NCBI GenBank assembly: GCA_014729705.1
Contig: WJJK01000385.1
Coordinates: 1-9,348 of the forward strand
Direction: 5' to 3'
DNA from: Candidatus Altarchaeales archaeon
GTDB lineage: Archaea > Altiarchaeota > Altiarchaeia > IMC4 > SCGC-AAA252-I15
DNA: 9,348 nt
A program made the translations under genes and the position numbers. Positions 1 through 5,460 of this stretch are shown piece by piece (within the stretch, counting starts at the first letter, position 1; each line of letters opens with the position of its first letter). The notes below the pieces were generated by a model that was given only the letters and a program-made list of their open reading frames with translations, did no database searches and had not been told where the DNA came from.

Positions 1-200
1 GTATACCCGACCATATCCATGAACTTCGGATGGAGGGTCGGTTCTCCTCCCGAGAGAACCAGCGAGCCCTCCTCCGTGTCATTCGCGAACTCAATGGCTT
101 TCCTGAAGGTGGGCATTGACATGAACGCCGTTCCAGATTCACCTCGGCAGCAATGCGGGCATTGCATATTGCACGCAGACGTAACCAGTATTGAAGTCAT
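1..200 (-). CDS. Radical SAM enzyme, N-terminal part (truncated by window edge)
   Basis: Only the first 66 codons are present; the frame runs off the left edge. The start is an ATG at 200-198 that overlaps the stop of the upstream 81-aa gene as ATGA, with a GAGAGGA ribosome binding site about 7 nt ahead. Seen in sequence: TSACNMQCPHCC at residues 7-18, which gives the C-x3-C-x2-C cluster (Cys10, Cys14, Cys17), and SGGEPTLHPKF at 50-60, the GGEP motif that contacts the SAM amino group in radical SAM proteins. Established for the family: the three cysteines hold a [4Fe-4S] cluster that cleaves S-adenosylmethionine to a 5'-deoxyadenosyl radical. Substrate cannot be told from this fragment. A QueE-type deazapurine enzyme is possible because of the neighbours, but nothing in the visible part is specific for it; the spacing and GGEP context also fit many general phage radical SAM proteins. 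Class is confident, function open. Confidence 0.88.
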   Translation of the reverse strand, partial: MTSILVTSACNMQCPHCCRGESGTAFMSMPTFRKAIEFANDTEEGSLVLSGGEPTLHPKFMDMVGY

Positions 201-442
201 ACCAGCGTCCTCTCGGTAGAGCCGACTCCCTCGGAGTAAGCAAGACCGTTACGTATGATCCTAGTACCGAACCACTTCTCCCCCCTGCACTGGACGTTGG
301 CGGCAAAGGCGGCCAACTCATGGCCGATGGCTTCCGCATTTTCTGGCGTGAGATACAGGGTTTCCGTATCCGAAAAACTGATCGCTACCAGTTCGTGAAA
401 ACGATGGATTCTGGCTCTACCCTGCGGATTGATGTTAGGCAC
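197..442 (-). CDS. Hypothetical 81-aa phage protein, GTG start
   Basis: I do not recognise a named family. The GTG start at 442-440 is chosen because a strong AAGGAGG site sits 8 nt upstream. A nearby ATG at 447-445 lies too close to that site and, in its own frame, stops after about 20 codons. The protein is soluble-looking, with a strand-rich start (ELVAISFSDTETLYLTPENA, residues 17-36), a helix (AEAIGHELAAFAANV, 36-50) and a short C-terminal strand (FGTRIIRNG, 58-66). The strand plus 'LTPENAEAIGHEL' pattern is seen in small proteins that pair a sheet edge with one helix, but that is only an impression. It ends in an ATGA overlap with the radical SAM gene, so the two are probably translationally coupled. 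Confidence 0.72.
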   Translation of the reverse strand: MPNINPQGRARIHRFHELVAISFSDTETLYLTPENAEAIGHELAAFAANVQCRGEKWFGTRIIRNGLAYSEGVGSTERTLV

Positions 443-498
443 GGCATTCTCCTCCTTGATGCTGGTGTGCTTGTTGTTCTCGTGTATGGTATATCTAC
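443..498 (-). promoter_or_regulatory. Intergenic leader with strong ribosome binding site for the 81-aa gene
   Basis: This 56-nt gap holds AAGGAGG placed 8 nt before the GTG start at 442. That site decides in favour of GTG over the ATG at 447. No convincing -35/-10 pair or hairpin is visible; the AT-rich piece near 484-496 could contain a weak -10 but has no partner. Confidence 0.5.
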
Positions 499-786
499 CT
501 AGTCAATCTGTTCAAACATTGAAAGAGGAACGTCAAAAGTACCAAAGTTTTCAAAATGAACGATAGCCTTTTTCCTCTTTACCTTGATAATTTCTCCTCT
601 CGCTCCGCGAGGCAATCTTGTACCAGCCCTTACCATCCTCACATTCGTATGAGCAATCAGGTACTTGTTTCTAAACGTCCTGCTCCTGGATCGTGACGCA
701 AGCTCTTCTCCAATTATTTCACGCACGTCTTCCAGCTTCTCATCATCCATCCCACTCAACGCTTCACGTAACTTTTCAGCATTCAT
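499..786 (-). CDS. Small KOW/SH3-like protein, 95 aa
   Basis: The N-terminal third (residues 1-36) is a charged helix rich in Glu and Arg. The C-terminal part (about 47-92) looks like a small SH3/KOW barrel: a Gly-rich turn at LPRGARGEIIKVKRKKAIV (58-76), then HFENFGTFDVPLSMFEQ (77-93). KOW-type barrels bind nucleic acid or ribosomal/RNA polymerase partners; whether this one does is inference. Start: ATG at 786-784 with an AGGAG site 6 nt upstream. The ribosome binding site directly follows a perfect 14-bp inverted repeat (801-836), so expression may depend on that structure. A 56-nt gap separates its stop from the next gene. Gene reality is fairly secure; the domain call is moderate. Confidence 0.72.
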   Translation of the reverse strand: MNAEKLREALSGMDDEKLEDVREIIGEELASRSRSRTFRNKYLIAHTNVRMVRAGTRLPRGARGEIIKVKRKKAIVHFENFGTFDVPLSMFEQID

Positions 787-800
787 GCTTTTCTCCTATA

Positions 801-836
801 AATAAACGCACGTCTTAGTAATGACGTGCGTTTATT
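801..836. terminator. Perfect 14-bp inverted repeat (terminator-like or leader hairpin)
   Basis: AATAAACGCACGTC (801-814) pairs perfectly with GACGTGCGTTTATT (823-836) around an 8-nt loop. Read on the minus strand, the GC-rich core ACGCACGTC/GACGTGCGT is preceded by AATAA and followed by TTTATTTATA, which resembles an intrinsic terminator; the symmetry would allow action on either strand. The hairpin lies after the lysine-rich gene (stop at 863) and ends about 14 nt before the start of the 95-aa gene. That leaves no room for a fresh promoter, so an attenuator, processing or mRNA-stability element is as likely as a full terminator. Confidence 0.6.
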
Positions 837-862
837 ATGGAATCCAAAGTAGAAAGTAAAGG

Positions 863-1387
863 CTACGCCTCGAAGATCCTCTCCCACTTGCTCGGGCGGA
901 ACTCCTTGGGTACCCGCTTGAGGTACTTGATGATCTTCCCCGTATCCTCTGCACGAGAGTAGCAGCCGCGAGGATCGATCCCGAGTTCCTCGTTGAAGAT
1001 GACCTGGAGCCGGTCGGGAACCTTGCGAAGTTCCAGTCGATCATAGTGCCCGATGGTGATGGCGTCCATTCCTCGGATGAGCGTTCCGAGAAGAATGGCA
1101 TCGTCTCCGAAGATGCGTGATTTGATCTTGCGTACACGCGGCACCTTGTTGGTGACGGCGGGGCGTGCCGAGGGCTTGCCCTTCTTGGTCGCCTTCTTCT
1201 TCTTCGTGGTCTCCTTCTTCTTGGCTGCCTTCTTCTTGGCTGCCTTCTTCGGCTTCGATGAATCCTTCTTCGGCTTCGATGAATCCTTCTTCTTGAATGG
1301 TGCCTTCTTCTTGGATGGTGCCTTCTTCTTGGATGGTGCCTTCGGAACCGACTTCCTCTTCGGCGGTGGTCGTGACGGAAGTGCCAT
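863..1387 (-). CDS. Lysine-rich histone-H1-like repeat protein with C-terminal domain
   Basis: The 174-aa protein has two parts. Residues about 1-72 are almost only Lys, Ala, Pro, Ser and Thr in tandem units: APSKKK twice then APFKKK, DSSKPKK twice, AAKKK twice, then ETTKKKKATKKGK. This resembles eukaryotic histone H1 tails and bacterial Lys/Ala-rich nucleoid proteins, so non-specific DNA or RNA binding is likely. Residues about 82-174 form a compact domain I cannot name (IKSRIFGDDAILLGTLI, then a helical end PKEFRPSKWERIFEA). Start: ATG at 1387-1385 with AAGGAG and a good spacer. The repeats are also exact at DNA level, so tail length may vary by slippage. Roles could include genome compaction, host nucleoid interference, or an extended basic tail on an unknown enzyme. 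No predicted secretion signal or membrane segment. Confidence 0.82.
   Translation of the reverse strand: MALPSRPPPKRKSVPKAPSKKKAPSKKKAPFKKKDSSKPKKDSSKPKKAAKKKAAKKKETTKKKKATKKGKPSARPAVTNKVPRVRKIKSRIFGDDAILLGTLIRGMDAITIGHYDRLELRKVPDRLQVIFNEELGIDPRGCYSRAEDTGKIIKYLKRVPKEFRPSKWERIFEA
1221..1344. repeat. Three adjacent tandem-repeat blocks inside the lysine-rich gene
   Basis: Seen directly: a 15-bp unit TTGGCTGCCTTCTTC twice (1221-1250); a 21-bp unit beginning CCTTCTTCGGCTTCG twice (1243-1284) with a further partial copy; and an 18-bp unit ATGGTGCCTTCTTCTTGG twice (1297-1332) plus a partial third copy. All unit lengths are multiples of three, so copy-number change keeps the frame and changes only the basic tail length. 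Confidence 0.85.
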
Positions 1388-1404
1388 GTCGATGTCTCCT
1401 TGTT
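1388..1404 (-). promoter_or_regulatory. Strong ribosome binding site of the lysine-rich gene
   Basis: AACAAGGAGACATC followed by GAC and then ATG. The 14-nt block is identical to that before the MazG-like gene (5388-5401 region), pointing to a copied or selected translation-initiation cassette. Confidence 0.6.
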
Positions 1405-1413
1405 AGATCGAGG

Positions 1414-1581
1414 TTACTGAAGCCCGTTGGACTTGATCGTGTCCTGACGGACAGGAACAATGCCCATGAACATGAACAGAGCGGCAAGAAAGGAAATGAA
1501 CCAGCTTTCCTCCTGGTCCTGAAGGTCTTCTTCATCTTGAAATTTCCGAAAGTCCTGCTCGGGTGGTCTGTGGATGCTCAT
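1414..1581 (-). CDS. Small single-pass membrane protein, 55 aa
   Basis: This ORF fills what would otherwise be a 207-nt gap. ATG at 1581-1579, TAA at 1416-1414. The N-terminal half is acidic and polar (SIHRPPEQDFRKFQDEED, residues 2-19), followed by a hydrophobic stretch WFISFLAALFMFMGIVPV (27-44), then a short basic/polar tail (RQDTIKSNGLQ). One transmembrane helix is likely. The start lies 13 nt after the stop of the 139-aa gene. The ribosome binding site is weak: only AAGG overlapping that stop, far upstream, so translation would rely on coupling. Small acidic-then-hydrophobic phage proteins include holins, spanin parts and superinfection or host-membrane effectors, but no family is recognised. 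Support is layout and the clear membrane segment. Confidence 0.55.
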   Translation of the reverse strand: MSIHRPPEQDFRKFQDEEDLQDQEESWFISFLAALFMFMGIVPVRQDTIKSNGLQ

Positions 1582-1594
1582 GCAGATAACGTAA

Positions 1595-2014
1595 TCACCT
1601 TAGTGTGCTGCGCAAGGGGGAATCTGCCCAGCGAAATACGTTCCATAAAATAGCCGCCTTTCGTCGGTGGTACTTGTACTTCTTTTCTATAGCCCGAGGG
1701 AGTTCTCGCATCTCTCCTTTTGCACGTAATGCCAGGGCGTCTACTAGGCGATCATTCTCTAGTAAGGCAAGAAACGTACCGTAAGGACAGTCCGAGAAAG
1801 CCATGCCAAGAGTAACAACCGTAAGAATGGTCCTGCCTTTAGTCACGCACACAGCCCTAGTCCCACTGAGCAGCCGATACTGTTCTCCCTTATTAGAGGT
1901 AAACAGTAAAATAGATTGGTCACCTGTATGAGCCAACTCCTTAACCCCGAAACTTTTATCAATCCTCTTACGCGCTTGCCGTATAGCATGGTTTGTGGGT
2001 CTATACCTCGGCAT
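1595..2014 (-). CDS. Hypothetical basic 139-aa protein
   Basis: No secure family. The N-terminus (PTNHAIRQARKRIDKSFG, residues 6-23) has the 'HA..RA..R' pattern seen at the start of small RelE-like or DUF4258-like proteins. It is followed by alternating strands (SILLFTSNKGEQYRLLSG, TRAVCVTKGRTILTVVTL at 52-69), which fit the same small sheet fold; this is a weak resemblance. The C-terminal half is helical and strongly basic (ELPRAIEKKYKYHRRKAAI, about 104-122), suggesting nucleic-acid contact. Start: ATG at 2014-2012 with AGGAG 6 nt upstream, the site itself overlapping the stop region of the 785-aa gene 3 nt away, so the pair is probably coupled. Could be a toxin-like RNase relative or a phage RNA/DNA-binding protein. 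Confidence 0.7.
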   Translation of the reverse strand: MPRYRPTNHAIRQARKRIDKSFGVKELAHTGDQSILLFTSNKGEQYRLLSGTRAVCVTKGRTILTVVTLGMAFSDCPYGTFLALLENDRLVDALALRAKGEMRELPRAIEKKYKYHRRKAAILWNVFRWADSPLRSTLR

Positions 2015-2017
2015 GCT

Positions 2018-4375
2018 CTACTCCTGTGGCTGGTCTTCCGAAGTCTCTACCTCACTGAACTCGGCATCCTTTGGTCTCTTACCAAGGTCTCCGAAAATGC
2101 GACTGAGCGGCGAATCAGACTTCTTCGTAGCCTCTGAACCCGTGTCATCTCTCCCTGGCGGAACAACGGGGTTCTTCATCTGATGCAGGAGTTGTGCTGC
2201 TGATTGAACGTCCCGCAATATCCTTGAGCATTCCTTGTTCGCGATGCCTCCTTCAAAGGTCTCAAAGAGCAAGGCGCGTCGAGCCCGCTTGATCTGTTCT
2301 ATGAGTATCAACTGGACCGCGCTCTGCTCCGGTTCCTCCCCCTCCGAAGCCTCGATGGCCTGGTTGAACTCGTTCAGATAGGAGCAGACAAAGCCCTGCT
2401 TGTACTGCGGGCAGACCTGCATATGGGGGCAGTTGTCACAAGCCAGATTCGGCATCCTAGTTGAGTAGAGTCCGTGCTTCCTCGCATTCTGGTTGCCCTT
2501 GGGTGCTCCTCCTCTTTTACCCATGGCTCGTGCCTGCTCCGGGGTCAATCGGTTCTGCGGACGAAGGGCTATCTCCTTGGCCTTGAGGGCCTGCTTCTGC
2601 TGCTCTGGGTCCTGCAATCGGGACCACTGCTGATAGGCGTCTTCCGCCGCCTGTCTGCCCTTCTCAGCCAGCGTCTCGGGCAGCTTATTGAATATCTCAG
2701 AGATACGATCAGACAGTCTCCTTGCCTTAGATCTGAGCGTCCTCTGGTACCGAACACGACGCTTTTGGGACTTGAGAAAGTCCGCCTCGTGTCTGAGCTT
2801 GAGTTGCTCAAAAAGCAGTTCAACCCCAAGCGTAGCTTCGGTGCGCAGAACCCTGTCCTCCAGATCAGACGTAAATCCTGTGTCAGGCTCGACTTCAGAC
2901 CCAAAATCAAAATCCTCAACTTGTGGGTTTGACGCCTCGGAAGAGGCGTCACGTTGGCCGTCAGAGGCGTTACCCTCTACGTTTGTTTTACTACCGAGGC
3001 ACACAAAAAATGCGCCCTCCTGGTAGCGATGACCGGAAGCTAGATCAAGCTCAACCTCGACAGCCGCAGCATGAGGAGGTAGCTCTTCCCTTTCCTGGTA
3101 TCTCTTGTTCGGGTCGAGGTCTTCCTTGGTCTTTCTTGGGCGGGCCTGGGCTGCCGAAATGTCGTAGAAATACTTGTAGAGGAAGTCCCTTATCGTGGCC
3201 TCTCGCTCTGGCCGTGAATCGCTCTCTGGGGTAAGCTGGAAGGTCTCTATCCAGTAATCGATCCTGGCATCATCCAGCGAAAAAACCGTCTCTGGATCTC
3301 GCTCACAGAAGGCCCTCATCTCCTTCAAGTCCTGTCTAGCAGCCGACTCAGATTCGACCTTGTAAGGGAACTTGTATTGCTCAAAGAACGCCTGCATTTC
3401 AACACCGGAGAGGTTATCCGGGTCACCCAGATCATCAAACGCCTTAGTCGCCTTAATCCAGTAGGCAAGGCGAGAAGACCTATTCTCGCAATACTGGATA
3501 TAATCCTTCCAAGCAATAGCGTTGACCTGCGTGATGGCCTCTGCTTTGTCCTGCTCAAGAAGGCTCCAGTCTACCCCTTCTTGGATCCACCGGCTCTTGA
3601 ATCGCTTTCGCTGATCCTTCTGCTTCTTATCGTAGACCCTCAGCTTGGACCCCTCCCAAACGAAGGTCTGCCCGTACATCTCCCCCGCTTTCCAGGAGAT
3701 CGAGTCGAGCGAAGCGAAAGCCATCCGACCGATCACAAATGCCTTGGTCAAAGCGAATCCGTGGACACGGCAACCATTCATAATGGCAGGCTTCAGCATG
3801 CGGTGGTAATCTGACTCCGAGAGGTTGCCAGGAAGTCCGACGTACTCGTGCTCTCTGCACATCTGTAGCCAATAGTCATAACCCCAAGACTCGTGCCATA
3901 CGTAACAGATAGGCACGCCTGCTCGTTCCAGAGGACGGAAAATATCATTGTCCCATTCCCTTTGCTTATCCAATCCGACGATGTTGTCGATGTCGAGGTT
4001 TACAGCAAGATTGATGAGTTCCTTGTTGGAAATCAGCCAATCTCTGTAGCGACGCACGTAGTCCTCGAACCACTGAAGGTTTGGGAACTTCGGGTGATAC
4101 CTTTCATCCACTCCCTTATCGGGGTTCCCATTTGGGAACTGCTTGTGGTATTCAGCAGCCTCCGTCCTGAACGTGTGCGCTCCCGAGTCAATCAGCCACC
4201 TTACATCCGGGTGCCTCTTAACTCTCTTCTGGAACCAGTGGTCGCCCTTCTCACCCATATACATGAAGGACATAAGCATATTACGGCATTGAGCAAACTC
4301 GTATGCCGTATCGTAGAAACGATCTCCTTCTACTCCAGACAGGGTGATAGCGGTATGTAGCTGTTTCCCAGGCAT
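2018..4375 (-). CDS. TGT/DpdA-like base-exchange domain joined to a small-terminase-like C-terminus
   Basis: A 785-aa protein in one unbroken frame. Residues 1-about 240 resemble tRNA-guanine transglycosylases and their phage DNA-acting relatives (DpdA). LIDSGAHTF (61-69) matches the TGT 'DSGGF' motif with Asp63. NLDIDNIVG (126-134) follows. VHGFALT (204-210) and SLDSISWKAGEMYG (222-235) match the 'FD..xPTR..R.G' motif, making Asp224 the candidate nucleophile. Family members exchange guanine for a 7-deazaguanine base. Residues 240-400 are mixed helical; 410-510 form an acidic, low-complexity linker; 515-605 look coiled-coil. Residues 619-664 carry GGAPKGNQNARKHGLYS plus a C-x2-C-x5-C-x8-C cluster (Cys646, 649, 655, 664), a pattern known from phage small terminase subunits and related DNA-binding proteins; an acidic tail closes the protein. 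The usual TGT zinc site is not seen after the barrel. ATG at 4375 has GGAG 6 nt upstream and lies 1 nt after the previous stop. TGT-like call good, DNA substrate inferred, terminase-like call moderate. Confidence 0.8.
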   Translation of the reverse strand: MPGKQLHTAITLSGVEGDRFYDTAYEFAQCRNMLMSFMYMGEKGDHWFQKRVKRHPDVRWLIDSGAHTFRTEAAEYHKQFPNGNPDKGVDERYHPKFPNLQWFEDYVRRYRDWLISNKELINLAVNLDIDNIVGLDKQREWDNDIFRPLERAGVPICYVWHESWGYDYWLQMCREHEYVGLPGNLSESDYHRMLKPAIMNGCRVHGFALTKAFVIGRMAFASLDSISWKAGEMYGQTFVWEGSKLRVYDKKQKDQRKRFKSRWIQEGVDWSLLEQDKAEAITQVNAIAWKDYIQYCENRSSRLAYWIKATKAFDDLGDPDNLSGVEMQAFFEQYKFPYKVESESAARQDLKEMRAFCERDPETVFSLDDARIDYWIETFQLTPESDSRPEREATIRDFLYKYFYDISAAQARPRKTKEDLDPNKRYQEREELPPHAAAVEVELDLASGHRYQEGAFFVCLGSKTNVEGNASDGQRDASSEASNPQVEDFDFGSEVEPDTGFTSDLEDRVLRTEATLGVELLFEQLKLRHEADFLKSQKRRVRYQRTLRSKARRLSDRISEIFNKLPETLAEKGRQAAEDAYQQWSRLQDPEQQKQALKAKEIALRPQNRLTPEQARAMGKRGGAPKGNQNARKHGLYSTRMPNLACDNCPHMQVCPQYKQGFVCSYLNEFNQAIEASEGEEPEQSAVQLILIEQIKRARRALLFETFEGGIANKECSRILRDVQSAAQLLHQMKNPVVPPGRDDTGSEATKKSDSPLSRIFGDLGKRPKDAEFSEVETSEDQPQE
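2930..2951. repeat. 9-bp perfect hairpin in the linker of the 785-aa gene
   Basis: TGACGCCTC (2930-2938), a 4-nt GGAA loop, then GAGGCGTCA (2943-2951). On the plus strand the loop is a GNRA tetraloop; on the sense (minus) strand the loop is TTCC. It encodes DASSEAS in the acidic linker. A further GAGGCGT copy sits at 2964-2970. No T-tract follows, so a terminator is unlikely. Confidence 0.6.
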
Positions 4376-4376
4376 A

Positions 4377-4649
4377 TCAATCTCCGTTGTTGGGAGGGAA
4401 CGTTACGCAGCCGAAGGCAGCCGCGCAAGCAAAAGAACCCGCACCCGCTAATCCCATAGCGTCTTGTATGGAGGATCCCGGCCTTACGTTGGCGTAACTA
4501 TCCGTACTGAGGCCCTCTTTTCCTACGTACTGTCTCACTACCAGAATAGAATCAGATCTCCTGGTCAGCTCAGTTATCAGCTCCTTCGTAGTTACGCCTA
4601 TGAGTCTTTCGTCTACATCATCGAAGGATTCGGCCACTGTTCTCTCCAT
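4377..4649 (-). CDS. Hypothetical 90-aa protein in the TGT-like gene cluster
   Basis: Not recognised. The first half is charged and helical (ESFDDVDERLIG, TTKELITELTRRSD, residues 7-32), then a strand SILVVRQYVG (33-42). The C-terminal third is Gly/Ala-rich with two cysteines (AGAGSFACAAAFGCVTFPP, 68-86). Start is uncertain. The ATG at 4649 has only GAGG directly abutting it, whereas an in-frame GTG at 4637-4635 has GGAG 6 nt upstream and would shorten the protein by four residues. The ORF overlaps the 3' end of the QueD-like gene by about 20-32 nt and ends 1 nt before the ATG of the 785-aa gene, whose ribosome binding site it contains. Tight coupling suggests a shared task with the TGT-like protein, but there is no motif to show it. 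Confidence 0.65.
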   Translation of the reverse strand: MERTVAESFDDVDERLIGVTTKELITELTRRSDSILVVRQYVGKEGLSTDSYANVRPGSSIQDAMGLAGAGSFACAAAFGCVTFPPNNGD

Positions 4650-4980
4650 CCTCGCTTACGGTTACCTTGGACGCATGAATACCTCCTCTTTCCAAGTACG
4701 CCATCACGTCTTCTGCCAGCATCTCGCAGGATCGGCAACCTAGTTGCCTAACGCTCTTGAGATCCTTGTGATAGGGAGGAAAGGTGGAGGGGAACTCCGA
4801 TAGCGTGTTCTTCACGATGAAGAACTCCAAATCTCGATCCTCGTGGTTGACTGGAATGTCCACCACAACTCCGAACTCGTGCCTATGCTCGTTACGTAAG
4901 AATGCTACCTGAGGTGGAGCGTTCTTCCAACGATGGATACCGAAGAAAGAAAACGTAACGATGATTGAAGATGAAGACAT
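4618..4980 (-). CDS. QueD / 6-pyruvoyl-tetrahydropterin-synthase-like small protein
   Basis: The 120-aa length and motif order match the PTPS/QueD (T-fold) group: an early strand with GIHRW (His16), then HRHEFGVVV (His32, His34, the H-x-H pair that with the first His binds zinc in this family). Then follow DRDLEFFIVK (48-57, like the 'DF..lK' element), RSCEMLAEDVMAYL (83-96, like 'PTsEN.A.wi...L') and KVTVSEDGENSG (105-116, like the C-terminal 'v.v.Et'). In QueD this fold makes 6-carboxy-tetrahydropterin, an early step to preQ0. Odd point: no cysteine lies between His16 and His32, where QueD/PTPS carry the catalytic Cys, so chemistry may differ or be lost. Start: ATG at 4980 with AGGAG 5 nt upstream, the site overlapping the stop of the MazG-like gene 8 nt away. 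Resemblance is remote but consistent with the TGT-like gene nearby. Confidence 0.62.
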   Translation of the reverse strand: MSSSSIIVTFSFFGIHRWKNAPPQVAFLRNEHRHEFGVVVDIPVNHEDRDLEFFIVKNTLSEFPSTFPPYHKDLKSVRQLGCRSCEMLAEDVMAYLERGGIHASKVTVSEDGENSGRILR

Positions 4981-4988
4981 GTGTTCTC

Positions 4989-5387
4989 CTAGAATTCTCT
5001 CCCGTGAAGGTACGGGCGGTCCTCGACATTGTGCGTGTGCTTCCTGACTATCGCCTGTGCCAGTCGCAGATTGAACCTTGCCGACAAGTCCATGATTCTG
5101 ATGACCGTATCAGCCAGTTCTTCTTCCAGATTTGTGAAATCCGGGATCTTTTCCGATACGGGATCACCTGATCTCACAGCCTCCGTAGCCTCTGACAACT
5201 CGGTATGAACGAGAAGAAGAGCACGGCAGATACGTAATGCCCTTATCTCCTTGTCTGGTACTCTGCCCTCCAAGGCGATAAGAGGGTCTGCCCAAAAACC
5301 CTTATCAACCGCGTTGTGATGAACACGATCCTGCATTTTCTCAAACATAGCGATAAACCGCTCTTCCGAAAAAGGTCGTGATGCCAT
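4989..5387 (-). CDS. MazG-like nucleotide pyrophosphohydrolase
   Basis: The 132-aa, all-helical protein carries the E-x2-E ... E-x2-D metal-binding signature of the MazG/dUTPase-like all-alpha NTP pyrophosphatases: HTELSEATEAV at 61-71 (Glu63, Glu66) and EEELADTVIRIMDLSARF at 88-105 (Glu90, Asp93). The C-terminal helix with KHTHNVEDRPYLHGREF (116-132) is typical of phage MazG-like proteins, which often end with a short R/Y-G-rich tail. Such enzymes hydrolyse NTPs or dNTPs to NMP plus pyrophosphate, or lower alarmone levels; the exact substrate is not readable. In phages with altered bases, dedicated pyrophosphatases can clean the nucleotide pool, which would suit the neighbours. Start: ATG at 5387-5385 with AAGGAGA and a short spacer, in a leader identical over 14 nt to that of the lysine-rich gene. 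Confidence 0.85.
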   Translation of the reverse strand: MASRPFSEERFIAMFEKMQDRVHHNAVDKGFWADPLIALEGRVPDKEIRALRICRALLLVHTELSEATEAVRSGDPVSEKIPDFTNLEEELADTVIRIMDLSARFNLRLAQAIVRKHTHNVEDRPYLHGREF

Positions 5388-5460
5388 GATGTCTCCTTGT
5401 TTATAGTTACCGACTGTGACCGTTAGAATCCACCTCGTATGCGTTAACTATCCTGACAAT
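5388..5460 (-). promoter_or_regulatory. Intergenic leader upstream of the MazG-like gene
   Basis: This 73-nt gap is one of the longest in the window. It ends in AACAAGGAGACATC directly before ATG, a strong ribosome binding site shared exactly with the lysine-rich gene at about 1391-1404. A TATAAA lies just ahead but is too close to the start codon to be a useful -10, and no good -35 is present. A promoter here is possible but unproven. Confidence 0.4.

Noticed and set aside
139..339. Minus-strand 66-codon ORF overlapping the left-end genes
   Set aside because: It runs across the 81-aa gene and the radical SAM start in another frame and has no motif, while CNMQCPHC and GGEP lie in the other frame.
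1221..1344. Possible CRISPR-like or satellite array
   Set aside because: Repeats are adjacent without spacers, multiples of 3, and inside a coding frame; they are protein repeats.
1053..1406. Plus-strand ORF of 117 codons rich in Phe and Ala
   Set aside because: It is the antisense of the lysine-rich repeat gene; its hydrophobic look comes from reading Lys codons backwards.
1041..1535. Minus-strand ORF of 164 codons with GTIQEEG-type repeats
   Set aside because: An out-of-frame reading of the same tandem repeats. The +0 frame has a better ribosome binding site and a folded C-terminal domain.
2474..3026. Several plus-strand ORFs opposite the 785-aa gene
   Set aside because: Low-complexity shadows with Arg/Leu/Ser bias, no ribosome binding site pattern, and no recognisable domains.
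3893..4360. Plus-strand 155-codon ORF
   Set aside because: Antisense of the TGT-like domain, whose conserved motifs show that the minus strand is the coding one.
5388..5460. TATAAA as a -10 promoter before the MazG-like gene
   Set aside because: Too close to the start codon to leave a leader with the ribosome binding site, and only a 3/6 match for a -35 at 17 nt.
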